Of a stretch of DNA of 64,000 nucleotides, positions 7,635 to 14,739 are shown in pieces; within the stretch, counting starts at the first letter, position 1, and the number at the start of each line of letters is the position of its first letter. Position numbers and translations under genes: made by a program. The notes beneath the pieces are model-generated. The model had not been told where the DNA came from and did no database searches. It saw nothing but the letters and a program-made list of their open reading frames with translations. The DNA comes from Nocardioidaceae bacterium (GTDB taxonomy: Bacteria; Actinomycetota; Actinomycetes; Propionibacteriales; Nocardioidaceae). The stretch is from NCBI GenBank assembly GCA_020636935.1, contig JACJWW010000003.1, positions 1 through 64,000 of the forward strand, given 5' to 3'.

Positions 7635-8027
7635 TCACCGTTGCCGCTGGCAGTTCGGGCAGAAGGTCGAGGATCGCCCCGCGAACGGGATGCGCTTCAT
7701 CGTGTGCGGATTAAAACCACGATCGACGTGACCGCATGTAGCCGAGATCGGACGCTTGAGCAGTTGCACCGGGAAAACGTCGATGTCATCGCGACCGAAC
7801 CGCGCACGTGTTTCCTCCATGAGCCCCGCTGCACATATAAGAAGATTGCCAACTTCCGGGTCCATCTCGACGAGAATGTCGGAGTCAGAGTGCGCAGTGC
7901 CGCGATCGACGGATCCAAACAGCTTCGGGTTGGCCACACGATATTTGATTAGCAAAGCTTGGGGCTGCTGCACCCGAGCAATATGTCGGCTCACCAGCCT
8001 GCAAAATCTCGAATAGCGCGGATGCAA
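7635..8027 (-). CDS. MNT-type nucleotidyltransferase with an atypical Cys-rich tail
   Basis: 130 residues. The central part is a minimal nucleotidyltransferase: 'NPKLFGSVDRGTAHSDSDILVEMD' (in two pieces, GS-x9-DSD) carries the GS loop and the two metal-binding Asp residues, and 'DDIDVFPVQLLKRPISA' supplies the third acidic strand and the usual MNT end. After that the protein continues with about 34 unusual residues ('GRSSTFCPNCQRQR') that look like the end of an Fpg/Nei-type zinc finger, although only one of its two CxxC pairs is complete. The expected C-terminus has thus been swapped or lost. MNT proteins normally pair with HEPN antitoxin/toxin partners; none is adjacent. Confidence 0.55.
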   Translation of the reverse strand: MHPRYSRFCRLVSRHIARVQQPQALLIKYRVANPKLFGSVDRGTAHSDSDILVEMDPEVGNLLICAAGLMEETRARFGRDDIDVFPVQLLKRPISATCGHVDRGFNPHTMKRIPFAGRSSTFCPNCQRQR

Positions 8028-8141
8028 AACAGTAGATGGAAGCTATGCAATCTGCAGGATGGGAGGATGGTTGCCTACCTCCCCGCATCGACGAGGATCC
8101 GGCCATCCGGGCTCTGATCAGGATCGCTCTGGAGCAGTTCT

Positions 8142-8753
8142 TTGATAATCCCCCGCCGACTGGCTGCCTCCGGCGCGGTGACTCGGATCGCCCGAGGGTT
8201 GGTCGATCCCGGCTCGGTCGACCGCTACCTCCAGTCCCAGTGGCAGGGGCGCACGCGCGCCTGGGCCGAGCACACAGCCTGGGGTGCCGTGGCACTCCTG
8301 TCCGGTCACGATCCCGAGTGGCTCGGAGCCGTACAAGCATCCAGGTTGCGCTCTGCCTTACGCGACATCAGCGAGGTCGACGACCTATTGACCCGGCTAC
8401 GAGACCGCGCGCGGGTTCAGACCTATGTCGCTCACCGTGCCGCGCTCCCCCGCCTGCGTGAACAGATCGCCTCAACCGACCTTCGACTACTCGGCATCAC
8501 CGACGCCGTCGATGAGAGCATTGACGGCTACCTCGCCCAGCCCGATCTGAGCGACCTCGTCGGCACACTCGCGCTTCGAGTCGACGCTGGCGGAACCGTT
8601 GTGCTGCGCACGACCGAGTTCAACTTCGAGCGCGTACGCACTCTGGTCGCCACCTCGACAGTGGCCGCCCTCGATGCGGCCACCAGCACCGACCCGCGCC
8701 TGCGGGGAGTCGGCCACCGAGTGCTCAGCGAGTTGCTGGAGGCGTACCGATGA
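8142..8753 (+). CDS. uncharacterised protein coupled to an AbiEii-like nucleotidyltransferase
   Basis: About 203 residues; the start is uncertain (ATG 8142, or a GTG about 13 codons later). Helical protein with 'SVDRYLQSQWQGRTRAWAEH', 'DPEWLGAVQASRLRSALRDI' and 'LLGITDAVDESIDGYLAQ'. I do not recognise a named domain. Its stop overlaps the ATG of the next gene (ATGA, 8750-8753), and it clearly forms a two-gene unit with the nucleotidyltransferase. By analogy with AbiE and related pairs it may be the antitoxin or partner protein; that is inference from arrangement only. Confidence 0.6.
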   Translation: MIIPRRLAASGAVTRIARGLVDPGSVDRYLQSQWQGRTRAWAEHTAWGAVALLSGHDPEWLGAVQASRLRSALRDISEVDDLLTRLRDRARVQTYVAHRAALPRLREQIASTDLRLLGITDAVDESIDGYLAQPDLSDLVGTLALRVDAGGTVVLRTTEFNFERVRTLVATSTVAALDAATSTDPRLRGVGHRVLSELLEAYR

Positions 8754-9316
8754 ATCCCGAGCGCCCCCTGATTGAGGTGAGTGCCGCACCCGGCGGCTGG
8801 CCGGCCCCGTGGCCCAGCGTCGCAGAGCTCGCCGCCGCCCTTCCGCCCGAGAGATGGACTCTCGTCGGCGGCCTGATGACTCAGCTCCACAGCATTCACC
8901 ACGGGCTCGGCGTCATACGACCGACCAACGACGTCGACATCGTGTTGCACATCGAGACCCAGCGGGGCGTGCCCAATGCTGTCGCCAGCGCACTCGAAGG
9001 ACTGGGCTACCGGTTCCAGCCCAGCATCGACCTGCGCACCAACACGGCGCACCGTTTCGTGCGCGGCACTTCCACGGTCGACCTCGTCGCAGGTGCCGCC
9101 GAGGAGGACCAACACAACGTCCTGATCGCTGATCATCCCGCACCGCGCGTGATTGAAAGACTGCGAGGGCACGAGATGATCCGCATCGAAGGTGGCACCC
9201 AAGCCTTACGTCGAACCGTCAACGCCCGGCGGACAATCACGTCAGGCACTGTCGCGACGATCTCGTTGCCCCACGGACGCTCCGGCATGAGACGGACGGT
9301 GTTTGCACAGAGATGA
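8750..9316 (+). pseudogene. AbiEii-like nucleotidyltransferase, apparently 3' truncated
   Basis: 188 codons. 'WTLVGGLMTQLHSIHHG' then 'RPTNDVDIVLHIE' gives the G-G loop and the D-x-D metal site of nucleotidyltransferases of the AbiEii/DUF1814 group, and 'STVDLVAG' a third Asp. The family-typical end, an 'R.....LVLKAAA' helix followed by a helical C-terminal domain, is missing: coding similarity stops at about 9270-9300, where the 59-bp repeat copy 2 begins. The gene therefore looks cut off by whatever event placed that repeat. It may still be translated. Confidence 0.6.
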
Positions 9317-9359
9317 TGGTCGGGCTGCCATAGTCCTTGGGATGGTGGTGGAAGTCCCC
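9301..9359 (+). repeat. 59-bp direct repeat, copy 2
   Basis: Second copy of the repeat found at 6913-6971: same length, same strand, 6 mismatches. It lies at the point where the AbiEii-like gene loses its expected C-terminus and 43 bp before the end of the minus-strand gene that follows. Confidence 0.75.
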
Positions 9360-9401
9360 GGGCCTCTGACTCTCCAACTAGAGCGCCCGCAACGCCGTGG
9401 T

Positions 9402-10175
9402 TCAGTCATCCAACGTGAGGATCACGCTAGCAACCTCGCTTGGGAACAGAGTCGACCAGATGATCTCCCCCTGTGACGGCTCCATGTCAGCCAGCAGGGA
9501 AGGCTCCGGCTGCCAATCCTCGGGCAAGACACCAGGAACACAGTCCAGTAACTGCGCGAAGACCTTGGGATTGGGGATGCCCTCGGCAATGATCGCCAAG
9601 TACGCCTCGTGTCCGCAGTCCGCTCTGACCAGCGCCTTGATGCGGTGCTGCTGGAACTCAGCAACCGCGAGTTTGCCCGACGCCAGCGACATCGCGATCA
9701 GGCGGATCACGATGCGCTTCATCTCGCGGCGCCAAGCAATGGCCTGTTCGGCCGTCAGACGCTTCCAGTCCCACTCGGTCGGCAGCAAGCCAACCGTCGA
9801 GACGGTCTTGCCCGTGGCGCACTCGCGAGTGATCGCCTCGTAGAAGTCGCGCTGGGGACTATCAGCTTGGCGACGGCCAGCCGCTCCAATCCACCAGTTG
9901 CCGACACCCGGCGGATAGTCCTCGGCGCGCCGGCTGTCGACCAACTCCGTGACGACCGCCCGTTGGTCACCCACCTTGACCTTGAGCCAGACGCGGTCCT
10001 TCAACCCGAGGATGCGCTCGGCGCCGCCTGCCTCCCGTTGCTCTGGCACCGTCTGCGCGACCGTGATGACCACGTGGCCAATCTCATCGAGAGGCGTGCC
10101 GAGATCAGGCAGCGGCTGACCTAGGTCGGCAAGGGTGCGCTGAGTCGGACGCACATGAGCAGACGGTCGAGCCAT
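9402..10175 (-). CDS. hypothetical protein, 257 aa
   Basis: I do not recognise the family. The N-terminus (about 1-45) is Pro/Leu-rich ('LADLGQPLPDLGTPLDEIG'); residues 45-110 look like a beta-rich domain ('LKDRVWLKVKVGDQRAVVTEL'); the rest is helical with 'WKRLTAEQAIAWRREMKRIVIR' (in part) and 'HEAYLAIIAEGIPNPKVFAQLL'. No signal peptide or membrane segment is visible. Codon use and length support a real gene. It lies between mobile debris and an orphan RHH antitoxin 43 bp upstream on the same strand, so it could be that antitoxin's partner. Confidence 0.6.
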   Translation of the reverse strand: MARPSAHVRPTQRTLADLGQPLPDLGTPLDEIGHVVITVAQTVPEQREAGGAERILGLKDRVWLKVKVGDQRAVVTELVDSRRAEDYPPGVGNWWIGAAGRRQADSPQRDFYEAITRECATGKTVSTVGLLPTEWDWKRLTAEQAIAWRREMKRIVIRLIAMSLASGKLAVAEFQQHRIKALVRADCGHEAYLAIIAEGIPNPKVFAQLLDCVPGVLPEDWQPEPSLLADMEPSQGEIIWSTLFPSEVASVILTLDD

Positions 10176-10218
10176 ACATCCAGCCTACGGGGAAGCGCAG
10201 ACACTTCCCTACGTAACC

Positions 10219-10479
10219 TCAGTCGGGCAGACCTCCGAGGTCGTCGAGTTCCTCAGCGCTGAAGCCGGTCAGCATCGAGACTGCGGCTGCATCGGTGCCG
10301 TTGAGTTGACCGAGGGCAGCCTTGATGCCTGCATTGATCTCGTCGCGATGAGCGTCGATGTACTCGCGCACGGCGGCATCTACGATGTCCTTCTTCGAGC
10401 GTGACATGAAGTGAGCCGCGTGCGAGACGAGTTCGTCGGTTGCGGCGTCGACCTTGATCGGTGCGGTTGCGGTAGCCAT
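10219..10479 (-). CDS. ribbon-helix-helix antitoxin-like protein
   Basis: 86 residues. 'APIKVDAATDELVSHAAHFM', then 'SRSKKDIVDAAVREYIDAHRDEI', matches the RHH fold of ParD/CopG-like regulators, followed by a helical tail ending in the acidic 'SAEELDDLGGLPD'. No classical toxin is adjacent; the next gene on the same strand is the 257-aa unknown. A short inverted repeat lies 40-53 bp upstream of its start. Confidence 0.7.
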   Translation of the reverse strand: MATATAPIKVDAATDELVSHAAHFMSRSKKDIVDAAVREYIDAHRDEINAGIKAALGQLNGTDAAAVSMLTGFSAEELDDLGGLPD

Positions 10480-10518
10480 GACTGAGTTGCTCTTCCGGGT
10501 TTATTGGGATGACCTCGG

Positions 10519-10532
10519 GTACCAGAGTACCA
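10519..10532. promoter_or_regulatory. candidate operator of the RHH gene
   Basis: GGTAC-CAGA-GTACC, a perfect 5-bp inverted repeat 40 bp upstream of the RHH start. The position fits an autoregulatory site. It is short and unverified. Confidence 0.3.
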
Positions 10533-10922
10533 CCCGACACCGCCCTTGTCCAATGGATCTATCCCATCGAGCCCCTGCCAAGAGTCTCTGCCGAGAATCT
10601 TGCAGACCAACGACCGCACGCGACAATCGGCTCTGACCCGCCTCGCATCGCTACCCTTGTGACGCGGCCCCAACGGACGGATCCACAAATACATCCCAAA
10701 CGCACTCAGCTCGACAACATCACCGAGGACGACCTGGCAGACCCCCGCCGAAGCGTTTAACCACCTATGCTCGACATAGCCACACCGTCGTTGCGCTTCA
10801 AACTCGAATGCGGGAGAAACCAACCCCCATCGAGTTCGAGACTATAGTGAGAAGCGCGGTCGACTTGGCTGCCCAAGAAGGAAACCCCAGTCAACTAAAC
10901 CATCAACAGACCCTCACGCTTC
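10533..10922. other. intergenic stretch without a convincing gene
   Basis: About 390 bp of lower coding character. Open frames here lack ribosome binding sites and resemble no family. It leads into the first copy of the RNA-like repeat. Confidence 0.5.
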
Positions 10923-11094
10923 GGTGACAGTTTGACTGCCCTACGGGTTGGTTTCCCGACCGGGTGGTGAGACGAGGCGTCACTACAAGACTTCGCAAGT
11001 GTCTCGCTCCTACCCGCTCAAGTTCCGCGCACATGCTGTCGCGCGGGTCTGATCGGGGAATCCAACCGAGTAACCAACCACCGCAACCAATCTG
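10923..11094 (+). ncRNA. candidate structured RNA / long direct repeat, copy A
   Basis: This 172-nt block aligns from end to end with 13753-13925 (copy B) in the same orientation at roughly three-quarters identity by eye. An outer helix GGTTGGTT (10946-10953) pairs with AACCAACC (11072-11079). Inner hairpins are ACTT-CGC-AAGT (10990-11000) and CCGCGC-N10-GCGCGG (11025-11046). In copy B the same helices are kept with G-U or exchanged pairs. No open frame is conserved between the copies, which favours an RNA or DNA element over protein. The transcribed strand is an assumption. Confidence 0.5.
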
Positions 11095-11141
11095 AGGTGC
11101 CTCGCACAAATGCGTGCGCGAAGTGATGCTTGGCGCCTCAC

Positions 11142-11601
11142 TCATAACGAGTACGTGGGACTTGCGCTACTTCGCTGCAAGTCCGTTGATTGAATCCGGT
11201 AACGCTTCCAGATCGACATATCAACGGTTTCGGGCTTGTCTAGGGCGAGGTCGAGCGGCCGCTTCTGGATTATGGTGATCTGCCGGGACAGTTCGGAGGG
11301 GTTGATGCCCTGGACACGGGCAGCGACGTTTGCCAGTTCCGTCTCCTCGAGGTCACTGGAATCCTGCACTCGCGGCCACAGTGTATTCGTGTTGTCGTAG
11401 TTGCGCTTCTTGCGACAATCGGCGGTGGTGGTGTAGCCGACGGTTCTCCTGGTCGGGGTGAATGAGATCAGTCTCAATGCGGCCAGTCGTTACAGCCGGT
11501 TGAGGAGTCCGAGCTCGATGGCAGTGTCTTAGCGCCAGCAGAAGGAGCAACTGCTGACCATGCGGCTGTTCTTTGCGAAGCATGCTCATGTATTGACACA
11601 C
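11142..11601 (-). pseudogene. C-terminal remnant of a DDE transposase/integrase, frameshifted
   Basis: On the minus strand two overlapping frames give pieces of a transposase end: 'GYTTTADCRKKRNYDNTNTL' and 'ARVQGINPSELSRQITIIQK'. The spacing, with R-K-R-Y-D then NP.(E/D)L.R.I..IQ, matches what I recall of the tail of actinobacterial IS481-like integrase-core proteins. The catalytic DDE part is absent and the frame is interrupted near 11470, so this is debris. Terminal inverted repeats were not found. Confidence 0.4.
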
Positions 11602-11621
11602 AACACTGCGTCACTCATACT
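11593..11621 (+). promoter_or_regulatory. sigma70-type promoter of the 58-aa / HEPN-pentapeptide locus
   Basis: TTGACA (11593-11598) and CATACT (11616-11621) separated by 17 bp, about 35 bp upstream of the small gene at 11657. The -35 box is a perfect consensus match and the region is AT-rich against its surroundings. Confidence 0.6.
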
Positions 11622-11656
11622 GTAAAGCTTTGCTCATCTAATGAAAGGACAAAATC

Positions 11657-11833
11657 ATGGCAAAGAAAAACAGTAGCCGGGGCGGCTACAGTAAGAGCGG
11701 TTCCTCCTCCAAGAGCGTCAGCGCTGCGCGCCTCCATCAGAAGTCGGGTTCGAGCAACTCCTTCGGTGGATACACCAAGGTCAACAAGGGCAACGGCAAC
11801 TTCACAATGAAGAAGTCCAGCGGCGGGAAGTAG
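11657..11833 (+). CDS. 58-aa basic Ser/Lys/Gly-rich small protein
   Basis: A short frame starting MAKKNSSRGGYSKSGSSSKS and ending MKKSSGGK. It is low in complexity and strongly basic, with two GGY motifs (SRGGYSK, FGGYTK) and no hydrophobic segment; such composition suggests nucleic-acid contact or disorder. AAAGGA lies 7 bases before the ATG and a consensus promoter about 35 bp upstream. It ends 2 bp before a GTG and 119 bp before the preferred ATG of the HEPN-pentapeptide gene on the same strand, so the two are probably co-transcribed. I know of no family match; an antidote, RNA-binding or accessory role is speculation. Confidence 0.65.
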   Translation: MAKKNSSRGGYSKSGSSSKSVSAARLHQKSGSSNSFGGYTKVNKGNGNFTMKKSSGGK

Positions 11834-11952
11834 GCGTGGCCCTCGACGATCCACGCATGACCATCACGCCCCTTCTGCCAAATGTGTACCATCGAGTGTC
11901 CACGACCCCGGCGCCAACCGACGCCGCCCAGCTGTGGCGGGAGGGAGCAGCG

Positions 11953-13632
11953 ATGTCCGTCAACGAAGAACTGGTTGCGTCAGGACTCCGCGTGCTGCGC
12001 GACCCGCTCTCGGTTTTCGTCTGCCAAGGCATCGAGAAGCACTTCGGCGACACTTGGTGGACCGACGGAGTACTTCAAACGCTCGTGACCCCCCAGACAT
12101 CGACGGTCGACGAGGTACGGCGCTATCGCCACCTTCCCGAGGGTGGGACTGTTGAGGAATGCGCCGCATCGCTCGACATCGCGGTCTGTCTCATCCTGCT
12201 GACAAAGCAGTGGTTCCGCGTATTCGACCCCTTGCTTGGAAAAGACCGCAAGGACGACAGGGGGTGGGCATTCGAGTTGATGGGCGTCCGAAAGAAGAAC
12301 AAGCACCTAGCTGCCAGTGACCACGCGAGCGACTTCACTTGGCGTGCTCTGGATACGATGTACCGACTCGCCGAGCCGATTGACGGGAGTGCCGCTGCAG
12401 AGTTGCTGAATCTTCGTTCGTCAGTTGACCTATCGAGCTTCGGACACTCGGACAGTGTGCGCGCAATGGCGACACAAGAGTCAACCGTTCGGGATGAGCC
12501 GACGCTGAGTCCCACGGGCTCCAGGGACCAGGTTTCGGCGCAAGCCGACTTGGAACTTGAAGTTGTAGGCCCGAACTTCTCGGGCGCCGATCTCCAGAGG
12601 ATGAACTTTGCCGGGGTAATCCTCTCAGGTGCCGATTTCGAGGGTGCCGACCTGACCGGCGCCAACCTCAAAGGCGCAAAACTCATCGGCGCCAACTTCA
12701 AGGGAGCGACGCTCGCTGACGCAGACCTCACAACAGCCGACCTGACTGGCGCACACTTCGAAGACACCACACTGTCGGCGTGGTTCGACAAGGAGCGCAC
12801 CACCTACAGCAAGCCCCAGTACCACGGCACCGACCTCGCAGGCGCAACGTTGGACAAGGCCACCCTCAACTTCGCAGGCTCCCACCTCAGGAACGTCAAC
12901 TTCGGCCCAGTCAACCTCTCAGGTGCCGATTTCGAGGGTGCCGACCTGACCGGCGCCAACCTCAAAGGCGCAAAACTCATCGGCGCCAACTTCAAGGGAG
13001 CGACGCTCGCTGACGCAGACCTCACAACAGCCGACCTGACTGGCGCACACTTCGAAGACACCACGCTGTCGGCAGAGCTCAAGAAGGAGCGCATCACCGA
13101 CAGCAAGCCCCAGTACTATGGTGCCGACCTCGCAGGCGCAACGTTGAACGAGGCCACCCTCAACTTCGCAGGCTCCCGCCTCAGGAACGTCAACTTCGGC
13201 CCAGCCAACCTCTCAGGTGCCGATTTCGAGGGTGCCGACCTGACCGGCGCCAACCTCAAAGGCGCAAAACTCATCGGCGCCAACTTCAAGGGAGCGACGC
13301 TCGCTGACGCAGACCTCACAACAGCCGACCTGACTGGCGCACACTTCGAAGACACCACACTGTCGGCGCACTTCGACAAGGAGCGCACCACCTACAGCAA
13401 GCCCCAGTACCACGGCGCCGACCTCGCAGGCGCAACGTTGAACGAGGCCACCCTCAACTTCGCAGGCTCCCGCCTCAGGAACGTCAACTTCGGCCCAGCC
13501 AATCTCGAAGGTGCCGACTTCGAAGGTGCCGACCTGACCGGCGCCAACCTCAAAGGCGCGAAGCTTCGGGGCGTGAACCTCCGTAACACGAATATCCGTG
13601 ACGCGGACACGACTGACGTCCAGTGGACATGA
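11953..13632 (+). CDS. Swt1-like HEPN domain fused to pentapeptide repeats
   Basis: 559 residues from ATG 11953, chosen for its GGGAGGGAG ribosome binding site; a GTG at 11836 would add 39 residues. Residues about 5-150 resemble the Swt1-type HEPN domain: 'GLRVLRDPLSVFV', 'DTWWTDGVL', 'LTKQWFRVF', and R113-K-K-N-K-H118, the RNase-type Rx4H motif, followed by 'ALDTMYRLAEPI'. After a polar linker, residues ~207-559 are A(D/N)LxGA pentapeptide repeats, a right-handed quadrilateral beta helix. These contain three consecutive 98-residue units (98 codons, 294 bp each) plus a partial fourth, interrupted once per unit by a charged loop (KERTTYSKPQY). HEPN domains of this type are common in anti-phage and toxin systems; pentapeptide helices can mimic DNA. 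An RNase effector with a targeting or inhibitory arm is inferred. Confidence 0.75.
   Translation: MSVNEELVASGLRVLRDPLSVFVCQGIEKHFGDTWWTDGVLQTLVTPQTSTVDEVRRYRHLPEGGTVEECAASLDIAVCLILLTKQWFRVFDPLLGKDRKDDRGWAFELMGVRKKNKHLAASDHASDFTWRALDTMYRLAEPIDGSAAAELLNLRSSVDLSSFGHSDSVRAMATQESTVRDEPTLSPTGSRDQVSAQADLELEVVGPNFSGADLQRMNFAGVILSGADFEGADLTGANLKGAKLIGANFKGATLADADLTTADLTGAHFEDTTLSAWFDKERTTYSKPQYHGTDLAGATLDKATLNFAGSHLRNVNFGPVNLSGADFEGADLTGANLKGAKLIGANFKGATLADADLTTADLTGAHFEDTTLSAELKKERITDSKPQYYGADLAGATLNEATLNFAGSRLRNVNFGPANLSGADFEGADLTGANLKGAKLIGANFKGATLADADLTTADLTGAHFEDTTLSAHFDKERTTYSKPQYHGADLAGATLNEATLNFAGSRLRNVNFGPANLEGADFEGADLTGANLKGAKLRGVNLRNTNIRDADTTDVQWT
12631..13512 (+). repeat. three 294-bp tandem repeats inside the pentapeptide region
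   Basis: The junction word GCCGATTTCGAGGGTGCCGA starts at 12631, 12925 and 13219, and a variant at 13513, giving an exact 294-bp period. The units are nearly identical at DNA level, including third codon positions; differences cluster in the loop (TGGTTCGAC, GAGCTCAAG, CACTTCGAC). The period is a multiple of three, so copy number can change without breaking the frame. Confidence 0.9.
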
Positions 13633-13752
13633 CAGACGAGGTTCGCGACCGCATTCAGACCGCGAGCGCCAAGGCACTCAGAACTGGTCGTGGACAGCAA
13701 CTCCATGGACTACGAAAGTTCTGGGACGGTGATAGGGACTGCTGCACACTTA

Positions 13753-13925
13753 GGTGACAGGCTGACCTGCCCTTCAGGTTGGTTTCCAGACCGGGTGGTG
13801 CGACAAAGGCTTACTGCAAAACTTCGCGAGTGCCTCCCGCCCGCCCGCTCGCGTTCCGCGCACAAACTGTCGTGCGAGGCCGATCGGGCGAGCCGACCGC
13901 ACGACCAACCACCGCATCCAATCTG
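13753..13925 (+). ncRNA. candidate structured RNA / long direct repeat, copy B
   Basis: Partner of 10923-11094. GGTTGGTT (13777-13784) can pair with GACCAACC (13903-13910, one G-U). Hairpins ACTT-CGC-GAGT (13821-13831) and CGCAC-N8-GTGCG (13859-13876) correspond to those of copy A, with changed bases that keep pairing. It lies about 120 bp downstream of the HEPN-pentapeptide stop and 35 bp before a lipoprotein gene. Confidence 0.5.
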
Positions 13926-13959
13926 CGCAGTGCAGCCCCAGCGACCTTAGTCTGATCTA

Positions 13960-14487
13960 GTGCACGTACGCCGCATCCCCCTCGCAGTTGCCATCACGCT
14001 GGTGATCACCAGCGTGACTGGCTGCGGCAGCAAGGGGTTGTCGAAGAGTGACCGGGCGGTTGCCGACAGTTTGGCGGCGTACGCAATCACGCAGTCAGAT
14101 GGGGTGTGGCGCAAGCGTGAAGCCCAATGCATGGCGGAGCAGTTTGTCGAGTCGACCGGAGTGCCTGCCCTGAAGGAAGCCGGCCTGGTGTCTGCCCGCG
14201 GCACCGCGGTGCCGGCAAAGGTGACCATGACCAAGCCAGTGGCTGAACATTTCGCCGATGCGGTGCTCGCGTGCATCGACTTTGCCGACCTCATGTCGCG
14301 GCAGATCGCAAACGCTAGACCCGACATCGACACCGCTAAGTTCACTGCCTGCGTGCGCAAGTCCGTGACCGAGAAGCAGGCAAGGGCCCGATTGGTGGCC
14401 CAACAGATGAATGACTCCAAGTCAGCTGCCCTAAAGGCCACAAACGCAGCGTTGCTCGACTGCGCGGAGCAAGCAACTGCGGGTTAG
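13960..14487 (+). CDS. predicted lipoprotein, unknown function
   Basis: 175 residues from GTG 13960. The signal peptide has R4-R5, a hydrophobic core (LAVAITLVIT) and a lipobox ending at C22 ('SVTGCGSKG'), so the mature protein should be lipid-anchored outside the membrane. The rest is helical with four further Cys ('EAQCMAEQF', 'LACIDFADL', 'FTACVRKS', 'LLDCAEQA') that may form two disulfides. I do not recognise a family. Confidence 0.7.
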   Translation: MHVRRIPLAVAITLVITSVTGCGSKGLSKSDRAVADSLAAYAITQSDGVWRKREAQCMAEQFVESTGVPALKEAGLVSARGTAVPAKVTMTKPVAEHFADAVLACIDFADLMSRQIANARPDIDTAKFTACVRKSVTEKQARARLVAQQMNDSKSAALKATNAALLDCAEQATAG

Positions 14488-14517
14488 CTGCTCCTGGCGG
14501 CCCTCTACAGTGGGTTC

Positions 14518-14720
14518 ATGGGATTTCTAGATGATGCAAAGACAAGTTGGGCGCCGCGGTCGACAGCCAAGGCGACAAGATCGGCGAAGGCCTCGACAAG
14601 GTCGGTGACCTGATCGACGAGAAGACCGGCGGCTCACACGGCGACAAGATCGACCTTGGGGTCGACAAGGCCAAGGATGCCCTCGACGCTCTTGATGGCA
14701 AGAACGACGACATCTCCTAA
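14518..14720 (+). pseudogene. MT0933-type antitoxin gene with a 1-base frameshift
   Basis: The sequence begins MGFLDDAK, and after one missing base near 14537-14541 (AAAGACAAG where AAAGGACAAG is expected) continues KLGAAVDSQGDKIGEGLDKV and ends DALDALDGKNDDIS. With the base restored it would be a 67-aa acidic/Lys-rich protein of the MT0933 (Rv0909-like) antitoxin family. The total span is 203 bp, not divisible by three. It is either a real lesion or a sequencing error. It ends 20 bp before a strong terminator. Confidence 0.75.
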
Positions 14721-14739
14721 ACACCTTCACTCAACCGCA

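Noticed and set aside
12573..13600. Regularly spaced direct repeats suggestive of a CRISPR array
   Set aside because: They are in-frame pentapeptide codons within one long reading frame; there are no unique spacers between constant repeats.
10923..13925. The two 172-nt copies as attL/attR of a recently inserted element
   Set aside because: They differ at roughly a quarter of positions, too diverged for a recent duplication at insertion, and no integrase is encoded between them; only a transposase fragment is present.
13960..14487. Lipoprotein as the antitoxin of the HEPN-pentapeptide gene
   Set aside because: It carries a secretion signal and lipobox, lies beyond RNA-like copy B, and is not coupled to the HEPN gene.
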